From NCBI GenBank assembly GCA_035623275.1, contig DASPTT010000063.1, positions 1 to 37,944 of the forward strand: a stretch of 37,944 nucleotides of DNA, written 5' to 3'. The notes under the pieces are model-generated. The model did not search any database. It was not told where the DNA came from and saw only the letters and a program-made list of their open reading frames with translations. Position numbers and translations under genes: made by a program. Of the stretch, positions 7,682 through 14,326 are shown piece after piece (the first letter of the stretch is position 1; each line of letters starts with the position of its first letter). Source of the DNA: DASPTT01 sp035623275. Lineage in GTDB: Bacteria > Actinomycetota > Acidimicrobiia > Acidimicrobiales > UBA8190.

Positions 7682-8416
7682 TCAGGTGAGCCGGGCCAAG
7701 GCGACGGCCGCCGCCAGGACGACGATGCCCCACGCCATCGCCGCCAACGCGTGCTCGAGCGGTCCGAGCACCGTGGCGGAGTCGACGGGCCGGGTCGTCC
7801 CGTCGTCGAGGGTCATGGTCCCGCCGACGTCGACGACACGCCGGCGCACCAGGCGCGCGGGCGTGCTCAGGGCACGCTGGGCGGCCGAGAGCCCCACGGC
7901 CCCGAGGGCACCGAGCACGGCCGCCACGCCCAGGGTCCCTGCCTGCGCCACGTACGCGGTGAGCACGGGGAACGCCCCCCACGCCAGGGCGAACCCCAGG
8001 TCGTTGTGCACGACCCCTCCGAGGAGCTCGGCGTTGTAGGCGACGACCAGCACCGGACCGAGCACGAGGAAGGGAACCAGCACCCACCCGACCCGGGCGA
8101 CCCCGGCGACGCCCAGCGCCAGCGCGCCGGCCAGACCCACCACCGTCGCCGCCACCAGCGCACCGGAGGGGATGCCGGTGCGCAGCGGACGGCCGTGGAG
8201 CTCGTCGAGCGCGTGGGCCCCCACCCCCACGGCCAGGAAGAAGGCGAGGAGCGTGGCCACCAGCCGGGACACGGCCACCCGTGGTGCCAGGCACGCGCCG
8301 ATGACCACGTAGGCCAGGTGCCAGAGGGTGTAGGGCGGGTGCAGGAGCGTCCACCAGTCGCGCCAACCGCCGCGGCGTGCCGCGTAGAAGGCCGGGCGCA
8401 TGGGGGCGTCAGTCAC
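7682..8416 (-). CDS. UbiA-like prenyltransferase-fold membrane protein with altered Asp motif
   Basis: The 244-residue protein is almost entirely membrane helices. LHPPYTLWHLAYVVIGACLAP, followed by AHALDELHGRPLRTGIPSGAL, lines up with the first UbiA motif region, where prenyltransferases have NDxxDxxxD ... RP.RPIPSG. Here the Asn-Asp is missing (GAHALDELHG), although RP.RTGIPSG is kept. The second region, YNAELLGGVVHNDLGFALAWGAFP, resembles the UbiA segment before DxxxD. UbiA enzymes attach polyprenyl chains to aromatic rings (MenA in menaquinone synthesis). The start overlaps the methyltransferase end by 8 bases. A link to quinone synthesis is plausible from context, but the altered motif leaves activity open. 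Confidence 0.65.
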   Translation of the reverse strand: MTDAPMRPAFYAARRGGWRDWWTLLHPPYTLWHLAYVVIGACLAPRVAVSRLVATLLAFFLAVGVGAHALDELHGRPLRTGIPSGALVAATVVGLAGALALGVAGVARVGWVLVPFLVLGPVLVVAYNAELLGGVVHNDLGFALAWGAFPVLTAYVAQAGTLGVAAVLGALGAVGLSAAQRALSTPARLVRRRVVDVGGTMTLDDGTTRPVDSATVLGPLEHALAAMAWGIVVLAAAVALARLT

Positions 8417-9218
8417 CCTTGCGCCCCCACATCACCAGTCCGCCGCCGAGGCTCATCCGCCGCACCCCGACGTCGACCATCCCGGCCGCCTCCCAGGCGC
8501 GCACGGTCCACGGCACCGGATAGCGCCGGTCGTGGGCCGAGATGCTCGGGCCCAGGAAGGCACCCACCCGGGCCCATTCGCGCCCACCGGTGGCGAAGCC
8601 GGCCACGGGCAGGACCAGACGTGTGTAGAGCCACCACCACCATCGCCAGAACGGGTTGGCGGGCACCAGGAACTCGAGGTTGGCCATGACCCCACCGGGC
8701 CGGAGCACGCGGGCCAGCTCCGCCACGGCCGCCGCCGGATCGGCGACGTAGCGCAACAGGTAGGTGAAGCTCAGCGCGTCGAAGGTCTCGTCGCCGAAGG
8801 GCAGCTGCTCGCCGCGCCCCAGGGTCAGGACGATCCGCCGCTCCATGCCCGCGGCGGCGATGTTGTCCCCCCCGCGGCGCAGCATCGCCTCCGTCAGGTC
8901 GACCCCCACCACGCGAGCCGACGACGACCGTCGGGCGATGGCCAGGGCGACACCCGCGGTCCCCGACGCCACGTCGAGCACCCGAGCCGGGTCCCCCGCC
9001 ACCACGTGGTCGACCATGACCGCCCGCCAGCGCCCGTTCTGCCCGAACGACAGCCATTCGGCCAGCCGGTCGTAGCGCCGGGGCAGCGGCGCGAAAAGGC
9101 GCTGTGCGAACCGGTTCCGATCTTCCGGCACGACGGTGGCGACCCCACCCACGCCGCCGACAATCGCACAGAACGCGTCGCCGTGCGCCGTCGCGTCGAG
9201 GCAGGGGCCGTCAGGCAT
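8409..9218 (-). CDS. UbiE/MenG-like SAM-dependent methyltransferase
   Basis: This class I methyltransferase resembles the demethylmenaquinone C-methyltransferase family. RRYDRLAEWLSFGQNGRWR matches the N-terminal UbiE signature. VLDVASGTAGVALAIA is the SAM-binding motif I, FDALSFTYLLRYVADPAAAV the post-core, and RVLRPGGVMANLEF the second UbiE signature. The C-terminal part (FWRWWWWLYTRLVLPVAGF) covers the membrane-facing region. The ATG at 9218 is 6 bases after the crcB stop and gives 269 residues. The first 30 residues are not UbiE-like, so a start at GTG 9131 (240 residues) is a real alternative. With the overlapping UbiA-like gene it could modify a quinone or related isoprenoid. Confidence 0.82.
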   Translation of the reverse strand: MPDGPCLDATAHGDAFCAIVGGVGGVATVVPEDRNRFAQRLFAPLPRRYDRLAEWLSFGQNGRWRAVMVDHVVAGDPARVLDVASGTAGVALAIARRSSSARVVGVDLTEAMLRRGGDNIAAAGMERRIVLTLGRGEQLPFGDETFDALSFTYLLRYVADPAAAVAELARVLRPGGVMANLEFLVPANPFWRWWWWLYTRLVLPVAGFATGGREWARVGAFLGPSISAHDRRYPVPWTVRAWEAAGMVDVGVRRMSLGGGLVMWGRKGD

Positions 9219-9224
9219 GGGCCG

Positions 9225-9596
9225 TCAGGCGGCGGCGGTGAGCGCCAGCGCGGCACCGGCGGCGGCGAGGCACACGGCGACCCCACCGGCCATGGAGACG
9301 ACGGCCTGGCGGGTCACCCCGTCCTCCGCGAGGCGCAGCGTCTCCCACGCCACCGTCGACCATGTGGTGAACGCGCCACAGAACCCGATGCCGAGGACCA
9401 CCCGGGACGACCGGTCGAGCCCGTGGTACCAGGCAAGACCGGTGACGACGCCGAGCACCGTGGAGCCCACGACGTTCACGACGAAGGTCCCGTAGGGGAA
9501 CGTCCCCTCGGTCCGGTCCTGCACCGCGCCGTCGACGACGTAGCGGGCGATCGCCCCGGCGACACCGGCGAGCGCGACCCCGAGCGCCAGGCTCAC
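9225..9596 (-). CDS. crcB: fluoride ion channel, second of a tandem pair
   Basis: The 123-residue CrcB/Fluc protein exports fluoride across the cytoplasmic membrane as a dual-topology dimer. Four membrane helices are visible with the family marks GVAGAIARY (first helix end), GTFVVNVVGSTVLG and the pore segment GFCGAFTTWSTVAWE. The GTG at 9596 overlaps the stop of the upstream crcB by four bases (GTGA), so the two are translationally coupled. That fits bacteria in which two Fluc proteins form an obligate heterodimer with opposite orientation. No fluoride riboswitch was seen upstream. Confidence 0.93.
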   Translation of the reverse strand: MSLALGVALAGVAGAIARYVVDGAVQDRTEGTFPYGTFVVNVVGSTVLGVVTGLAWYHGLDRSSRVVLGIGFCGAFTTWSTVAWETLRLAEDGVTRQAVVSMAGGVAVCLAAAGAALALTAAA

Positions 9597-10204
9597 GGTG
9601 CCGCCTCCGCTGCCCCCGCGGCCTCCACGGCTCCCCCCTCGGGACTCGGGACCGGGCGCTGCGTCCGTCCCAGCGCCACCCCCAACGCCACCGCCACGAT
9701 GCCCGCACCGATGGTAGCGAGCACGTAGCCGGCCGCCACCAGCGGCCGCTCGGCCCGGACGAGGGCATCGGCGTCCACGGCGAGCGCCGACATCGTCGTC
9801 CACGACCCGAGCACGCCGATGCAGGCGAAGTGACGGAGATGGTCGCGCGCACGCGTGGCGCGCATCCGCTCGAGCAGCAGCGTCAGCACCAGGCCGAGCG
9901 CGAAGGCGCCAGACGTGTTGACCATGAACGTCGTCGAGGGGAACGCATGCGACGCCGTGGGCAGGGCCAGGCCGATCTCGTAGCGCCCCCAGGCGCCGAG
10001 GGCACCGCCCAGGCCGATGGCCGCGATCGTGACGGGGTGCAGGCGGTGCACGGGAGCCGGCGCCCGCCGATGGGTGGGGGACGGCTCCGACGGGTCCGTG
10101 GGATCGAGGTCGGGATCGATAGGCAGGCCGTCGTCCGCCCCGACGAGATGCGCCAGCCGATGGTGGCGGCGCGGATCACCGGCCCGGGGCTCGTTGACAG
10201 GCAC
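9593..10204 (-). CDS. crcB: fluoride ion channel, first of a tandem pair, with N-terminal extension
   Basis: This 203-residue CrcB/Fluc protein has family marks GGALGAWGRYEIGLALP, STTFMVNTSGAFALG and GVLGSWTTMSALAVD. In the pore segment FTTFS is replaced by WTTMS, so it is the more divergent partner. About 57 residues of Pro/Asp/His-rich sequence precede the first helix. They are either a cytoplasmic extension from the GTG at 10204 or evidence for a later start (a GTG in the VHRLHP segment). The C-terminus also carries an Ala/Glu-rich tail. It overlaps the second crcB by four bases; VKOR lies 32 bases upstream. Confidence 0.9.
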   Translation of the reverse strand: MPVNEPRAGDPRRHHRLAHLVGADDGLPIDPDLDPTDPSEPSPTHRRAPAPVHRLHPVTIAAIGLGGALGAWGRYEIGLALPTASHAFPSTTFMVNTSGAFALGLVLTLLLERMRATRARDHLRHFACIGVLGSWTTMSALAVDADALVRAERPLVAAGYVLATIGAGIVAVALGVALGRTQRPVPSPEGGAVEAAGAAEAAP

Positions 10205-10236
10205 CGCGTCCGCCGGTCTTCGTCAGGTGCGGCCGA

Positions 10237-10764
10237 TCAGGCGCTGGCGAGCTCGCCGGCGTCTTCGTAGCCCTCTGCCCCACCAGCGGCTGCGAGGACC
10301 GTGGGCAACGTGGCCACCACGAGGACGAAGAGGGCGACCGTGATGACGTGGACACCCGTGCACCACAGGCAGATGGCCTTGATGGTGAACACCTCGGCCG
10401 ACACCAGGTAGATGACCATCCCCAGCCCCGTCGTCACCATGGCGAAGCGCAACCAGGCCACCCAGCGGTGCGGGGTACGCCACAGCGGCGGGAGGTTGAC
10501 CACCACCATGGCGCTGAAGAACAGCAGGCCCAGCAGGGCGACCGGGATGTGGAACACGTAGGACTGCGGGCTCGTGGTCACCTTGGCGCAGTCGACGACG
10601 CCGCTGGCGGAACAGATCGGGATGGCCCCGTTGAAGTGCTCGATCGTCAGGTAGAAGGCGTCACCGAACCCGGCGAGCGACAGCACCAGGGCCGCATACG
10701 CCCACCAGCGGCGCACCACGGGGGCGTCCCATTCCGCCGCCTCGGACTCCATCTGGTCGGGCAC
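10237..10764 (-). CDS. vitamin K epoxide reductase (VKOR) family protein
   Basis: The 175-residue membrane protein has about four to five helices. The bacterial VKOR family reoxidises thiol partners outside the membrane and passes electrons to quinone, replacing DsbB in many actinobacteria. All four functional cysteines are visible: the loop pair in ICSASGVVDCAKV and the active CxxC in ICLWCTGVH. WAYAALVLSLAGFGDAFYLTIEHF is the characteristic first helix. The GTG at 10764 has GGAGA about 8 bases upstream. It lies 26 bases after the stop of the DUF929 gene, whose FCPYC makes it the likely partner. Confidence 0.92.
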   Translation of the reverse strand: MPDQMESEAAEWDAPVVRRWWAYAALVLSLAGFGDAFYLTIEHFNGAIPICSASGVVDCAKVTTSPQSYVFHIPVALLGLLFFSAMVVVNLPPLWRTPHRWVAWLRFAMVTTGLGMVIYLVSAEVFTIKAICLWCTGVHVITVALFVLVVATLPTVLAAAGGAEGYEDAGELASA

Positions 10765-10790
10765 GAGCCGGTCTCCGATCGCTCAGGGCG

Positions 10791-11861
10791 TCAGATGCCC
10801 ATGGACTTGGCGGCCGCCTTGACCCCACTCTGGTTGCACGCGGAGGCGGGCTGCTGACCGGTCACGGAGCACACCGCGGCACGGATGTAGTTCGCCGTGC
10901 CGAAGATCGCCTGCGTGACCGGGTCGTTGGGGTTGGAGAGCTTCGACGCGATCTCGGACTGGTCGAGGCCGGCCAGGACCGCGGGGTCGTAGCTGGGCGA
11001 GACCACGAACACCTGGTTGGCGACGTCGAGGAACGGGAAGCCCTCGCCCGCCAGGCCGAAGTACTGGGAGTACTTCGACCACAGCTGCGACTGCTGGGAG
11101 GTGAGCTGCTGGAGCGGCTGGCGCGTCCCCGGTCCGGTGGTGTCGTTGCCCTCGGCCTCCGCGGACTGGAAGGTGATGTAGCTGCTCGTGAAGCCGGCCC
11201 CGTTGAAGGCGAAGGTGGCCGTGGCGGGATCGGTGTCCCAGGGCGAGGAGGTGGTCTCCTGGAGCCCCGACCAGGTCCCGAAGGGACTGAGGGCGATGAT
11301 GATGGCCCAGCGCTCGGCCGCGCAGTACGGGCAGAACAGCCCGCCGATGAACAGCACGAGCGGCTTGCCGTTGACCATGAGGACCGCCTGGTTCTTCGCC
11401 ACCTTCGGCACCTGGACGGACGAGGGCACGCCCACCTGGTTCATGAGGTCCGTCGACGCGTTGGTGACGGTGCTCACGAGGCTGGCGGGGGCCGCCGTCT
11501 CGCTGGGCGCCGCCGTGTTGGAGCTGGTGCCGCCGCCGGAGACCTTGACCACCACGAAGACGAGGACGATCACGACCACGATGCCCACGGCGATGAAGGC
11601 CATGGTCGAGGGCGAGAGCCGGCTCGGTGCCCGCGCGCTGATGGTGGTGCCGGCCTTGCCCTTGGGGCCGCTCTTGGGGCCGCCCCTGTGGTCGACCTTG
11701 TGGACGCCCTTGGCCCCGGGCTTGGTCTGTGGCGAGCCCGCCGGGCGCTTCCCCTTGGTCGGGCCGCCCGTCTTCTTCGCGTTGGTCGGGCCTGGTCGCC
11801 CACCGGACGCGCCTGCGCCCGAGCCGGACCCCTTGCCGCCACCTGCCTGGACTGGACTCAT
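10791..11861 (-). CDS. DUF929 family thioredoxin-like membrane-anchored protein
   Basis: The 356-residue protein has a basic, Gly/Pro/Lys-rich cytoplasmic N-terminus (about 1-75), one membrane helix (STMAFIAVGIVVVIVLVFVVVKV) and an extracytoplasmic domain. The domain carries KPLVLFIGGLFCPYCAAERWAIIIALSPFG, the CxxC of the DUF929 thioredoxin-like family. Two more Cys near the end (VCSVTG, SACNQSG) may form a disulfide. I chose the ATG at 11861 because AAGGGG lies about 6 bases upstream; a GTG at 11885 is possible. VKOR follows after 26 bases, so the two probably form an oxidative folding pair with VKOR recharging the CPYC. The function of DUF929 is not established. Confidence 0.85.
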   Translation of the reverse strand: MSPVQAGGGKGSGSGAGASGGRPGPTNAKKTGGPTKGKRPAGSPQTKPGAKGVHKVDHRGGPKSGPKGKAGTTISARAPSRLSPSTMAFIAVGIVVVIVLVFVVVKVSGGGTSSNTAAPSETAAPASLVSTVTNASTDLMNQVGVPSSVQVPKVAKNQAVLMVNGKPLVLFIGGLFCPYCAAERWAIIIALSPFGTWSGLQETTSSPWDTDPATATFAFNGAGFTSSYITFQSAEAEGNDTTGPGTRQPLQQLTSQQSQLWSKYSQYFGLAGEGFPFLDVANQVFVVSPSYDPAVLAGLDQSEIASKLSNPNDPVTQAIFGTANYIRAAVCSVTGQQPASACNQSGVKAAAKSMGI

Positions 11862-11879
11862 GCGCTGCCCCTTGCCGTC

Positions 11880-11942
11880 GCCCACGGAGTCGAACCTGTC
11901 AATGCTGCCTCATACGGCAGGGTCACGGTGCGCGCCGTGGGC
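11880..11942 (-). other. nested inverted repeats between DUF5318 and DUF929 genes
   Basis: Seven-base arms GCCCACG (11880-11886) and CGTGGGC (11936-11942) enclose a 5-bp hairpin, CTGCC TCATAC GGCAG (11905-11920), with nearly the same centre. The structure lies in the DUF929 leader and overlaps only the possible longer start at 11885. It could be a terminator of the DUF5318 gene or a leader element. The T-arm-like GGTTCGACTCC on the minus strand does not fold into a tRNA. Confidence 0.4.
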
Positions 11943-11947
11943 CGTGC

Positions 11948-12397
11948 TCAGCCGTTGCGGCGCGCCGAGGCACGGGCCGCAGCACGCGCCGCGGCCCGAT
12001 GGCGGCCGCCGGCCGGGTACGTGCGGGTCAGGTGGTTCCACGCGCACTCGGGACAGACCTCGACGACGTAGCAGGCCACCTCGTCGGTGCGCCGGCACAG
12101 CCGGGCCAGCTCGGTGGCCGTGGCCGGGCACCGCCCGTGGGCGGGCAGCCGGGGCCCGAACACGTAGGTCACGTGGACGAGATTCGCCTCGGCGCAGATC
12201 GGGCACTCCTCCGGGCGCTCCACACCCACGTTGCGAGCGGCCCGCAACAGCTCGGGATGGGCGTCGCAGACGTCGAGCCTCGACAGTCGGCCCTTCCTGA
12301 ACTCGCTGACGACGGCGTTCCGGGCCAGCCGGTACTCGACCCGGCCCTCGCCCCCTGTGGCGGGGAACCCTCGCAAGGCGGTGGGTCCGAAGCTCAT
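11948..12397 (-). CDS. DUF5318 family protein
   Basis: The 149-residue soluble protein belongs to an actinobacterial family of unknown function; its M. tuberculosis relative lies beside the padR-ino1 pair, as here. Conserved blocks are VEYRLARNAVVSEFRKGRLSRLDVCDAHPELLRAARNVG, ECPICAEANLVHVTYVFG and VVEVCPECAWNHL. CPIC and CPEC form a likely zinc-ribbon site. The C-terminus is Arg/Ala-rich. The ATG at 12397 begins MSFGPTALRGF and is preceded by TACCCT 8 bases upstream with no ribosome site, suggesting a leaderless transcript. A longer start at 12499 would run into the padR operator and is less likely. Confidence 0.88.
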   Translation of the reverse strand: MSFGPTALRGFPATGGEGRVEYRLARNAVVSEFRKGRLSRLDVCDAHPELLRAARNVGVERPEECPICAEANLVHVTYVFGPRLPAHGRCPATATELARLCRRTDEVACYVVEVCPECAWNHLTRTYPAGGRHRAAARAAARASARRNG

Positions 12398-12411
12398 CGG
12401 CACCCAGGGTA
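12395..12411 (-). promoter_or_regulatory. possible leaderless start: TACCCT, 8 bases, ATG (DUF5318)
   Basis: On the minus strand TACCCT (12411-12406) precedes the ATG at 12397 by 8 bases. The same hexamer at the same distance precedes cca. No Shine-Dalgarno sequence lies between them. Confidence 0.4.
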
Positions 12412-12466
12412 CCGCCGGGGCGTGCGCACGCTCGGCCCGCTCGAGGAGGTAAGTCAGTGCCGCCGG

Positions 12467-12513
12467 TTGCCCCGCCGTCGATATATCGCTACGATACATC
12501 TACACGATGTATC
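12467..12513 (+). promoter_or_regulatory. padR-ino1 promoter overlapped by three GATNNATC boxes
   Basis: TTGCCC (12467-12472), 17 bases, TACGAT (12490-12495) forms a good housekeeping promoter. Over and beside the -10 lie three octamers at exact 13-base spacing: GATATATC (12480-12487), GATACATC (12493-12500) and GATGTATC (12506-12513). The last two are exact inverted repeats around TACAC. This AT-rich island in GC-rich DNA is the expected place for a PadR autoregulatory operator. Confidence 0.65.
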
Positions 12514-12583
12514 CATGTCCCACCTCCAAGCGTGCCATCACCCCATGGGCGCCGCTCCCGATCCCCCACGGAGGGACCGTCTG

Positions 12584-13228
12584 ATGCTCGAGCTCGCCAT
12601 TCTCGGGCTCCTCGAAGGCCAGGAGCTCCACGGCTACGAGATCCGCAAGCGGCTGCGCGACGACCTGGGGATCTTCTCCAACGTGTCGTTCGGCTCGCTC
12701 TACCCCGCCCTCAACCGGCTCGAGCGCTCCGGCGCCGTCGTCGCCGTCGTCGAGCCCGACGCGGGGTCGACCACGCCGGTGCCCATGACCGGATCCCTGA
12801 GCGGCGAACGGGCCGCCCTCCGAGCGCGGCGGGCGACCTCCAACCGGGGCCGACGGGCCCGCAAGGTCTACCGCATCACCCCCGAGGGCAAGGCGCTGTT
12901 CGCCGAGCTGCTCGACTCCGAGCGCGACGCGGACGACGCGCGCAGCTTCGGCCTGCGCCTGGCCCTGGCCCGCTACCTGCCGCCCTCGGCCCGGGTCCGG
13001 CTCCTCGAGCGCCGGCGCGCCTCGCTGGTCGAGCGCCTCGAGCAGGCGCGGCTGGCCGCGACGGGCCGGGACCGGCTCGACCCCTACGCGCGCTCGTTGG
13101 TGGAGCACACCACCGAGGTCACCGAGCGCGAGATCTCGTGGCTGGACCGGCTCCTCGACGCCGAACGGGCGCCGGGGGTCACGGCCAGGACCGTCGCCAT
13201 CGCCGACACAGAGGGAGAACACCGATGA
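12584..13228 (+). CDS. PadR family transcriptional regulator
   Basis: The 214-residue protein has a PadR winged-helix domain from the first residue (MLELAILGLLEGQELHGYEIRKRLRDDLGIFSNVSFGSLYPALNRLERSG). The wing carries a basic insertion of about 45 residues (TGSLSGERAALRARRATSN to RRARKVYRITPEGK), as in other actinobacterial members of this branch. The C-terminal part is the long dimerising helix region. The ATG at 12584 has GGAGGG 8 bases upstream; the upstream ATG at 12515 would add 23 residues with no PadR similarity. The stop overlaps the ino1 start by four bases, so it is co-translated with ino1. The palindromic boxes at its promoter suggest autorepression; the ligand is unknown. Confidence 0.92.
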   Translation: MLELAILGLLEGQELHGYEIRKRLRDDLGIFSNVSFGSLYPALNRLERSGAVVAVVEPDAGSTTPVPMTGSLSGERAALRARRATSNRGRRARKVYRITPEGKALFAELLDSERDADDARSFGLRLALARYLPPSARVRLLERRRASLVERLEQARLAATGRDRLDPYARSLVEHTTEVTEREISWLDRLLDAERAPGVTARTVAIADTEGEHR

Positions 13229-14322
13229 GTACCGTCCGGGTCGCCATTGCAGGCGTCGGCAACTGCGCCAGCTCGCTCGTCCAAGGCGTCGAGTACTACC
13301 GCGGCGCCGATCCGTCGGAGACGGTCCCCGGTCTCATGCACGTCGAGCTCGGCGGCTACCACGTCGGCGACCTCGAGTTCGTGGCCGCGTTCGACGTGGA
13401 CGCGGCCAAGGTCGGCATCGACTTGTCCAAGGCCGTGTTCGCCGGGCACAACAACACGATCAAGTTCTCCCCGGTCGGCCATCTCGACGTGGTCGTCCAG
13501 CGGGGGCCCACCCTCGACGGGCTGGGCCGCTACTACCGGGCCACGGCCGAGGAGTCGCCCGCCGAGCCCGTCGACGTGGCCCAGGCCCTGCGCGACGTCC
13601 GCGCCGACGTCCTGGTGAGCTACCTCCCCGTGGGCTCGGAGGAGGCCCAGCGCCACTATGCGCAGGCGTGCCTGGACGCCGGTGTGGCCTTCGTCAACGC
13701 CATCCCGGTGTTCATCGCCAGCGACCCCGAATGGGCTCGGCGCTTCCGCCAGGCCGGTGTGCCCATCGTCGGCGACGACATCAAGAGCCAGGTCGGCTCC
13801 ACCATCGTCCACCGCGTCCTCACCCGCCTGTTCGAGGACCGCGGCCTGGCCCTCGACCACACGTACCAGCTCAACGTGGGCGGCAACATGGACTTCAAGA
13901 ACATGCTCGAGCGCGAGCGCCTCGAGTCCAAGAAGGTCTCGAAGACCCAGGCGGTGACCAGCCAGATTGAGCACCAGGTGCTCGACGCCGACGACATCCA
14001 CATCGGCCCGTCGGACCACGTGCCCTGGCTCCAGGACCGCAAGTGGGCGTACGTGCGCATGGAGGGCCGCAACTTCGGCGACGTGCCGCTCAACCTCGAG
14101 CTCAAGCTCGAGGTGTGGGACTCCCCCAACTCGGCGGGGGTCATCATCGACGCCGTGCGCTGCGCCAAGCTCGCGCTCGACCGCGGCATCGGCGGCCCAC
14201 TGATCGGCCCGTCCGCCTACTTCATGAAGTCCCCGCCGGTGCAGTACCACGACGACGTGGCCCAGGCCATGGTGGAGGCCTTCGCGGCGGGCGAGCCCAA
14301 CCCCGTCTGGCCCGAGGACTGA
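13225..14322 (+). CDS. ino1: inositol-3-phosphate synthase
   Basis: The enzyme converts glucose 6-phosphate to 1L-myo-inositol 1-phosphate using NAD+ as internal redox cofactor, the first step toward phosphatidylinositol and, in many actinobacteria, mycothiol. The 365-residue length is standard for the bacterial type. Visible are the Rossmann motif VAIAGVGNCASSLVQG, FVAAFDVDAAKVG, VSYLPVGSEEAQRHYAQ, FVNAIPVFIASDPEWARRF, GDDIKSQVGSTIVHR and the C-terminal LNVGGNMDFKNMLERERLESKK. The start is ATGA-overlapped with padR. It converges with cca, leaving only 4 bases between the two stops. Confidence 0.97.
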   Translation: MSTVRVAIAGVGNCASSLVQGVEYYRGADPSETVPGLMHVELGGYHVGDLEFVAAFDVDAAKVGIDLSKAVFAGHNNTIKFSPVGHLDVVVQRGPTLDGLGRYYRATAEESPAEPVDVAQALRDVRADVLVSYLPVGSEEAQRHYAQACLDAGVAFVNAIPVFIASDPEWARRFRQAGVPIVGDDIKSQVGSTIVHRVLTRLFEDRGLALDHTYQLNVGGNMDFKNMLERERLESKKVSKTQAVTSQIEHQVLDADDIHIGPSDHVPWLQDRKWAYVRMEGRNFGDVPLNLELKLEVWDSPNSAGVIIDAVRCAKLALDRGIGGPLIGPSAYFMKSPPVQYHDDVAQAMVEAFAAGEPNPVWPED

Positions 14323-14326
14323 CCGC

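Noticed and set aside
3975..8650. Runs of four Trp codons in both the SRPBCC and the UbiE-like proteins.
   Set aside because: The two TGG runs are in unrelated folds at aromatic-rich helices; coincidence is the simplest reading.
10165..10236. Fluoride riboswitch before the crcB pair.
   Set aside because: I looked for the conserved GATGG...CTGATG pattern upstream of crcB on the minus strand and saw none; the gap to VKOR is only 32 bases.
11880..11947. Possible tRNA gene (7-base acceptor-like arms and GGTTCGACTCC).
   Set aside because: The T-loop is not in register with the acceptor arm, the span is only 63 bases, and the central hairpin has a 6-base loop without a proper anticodon arm.
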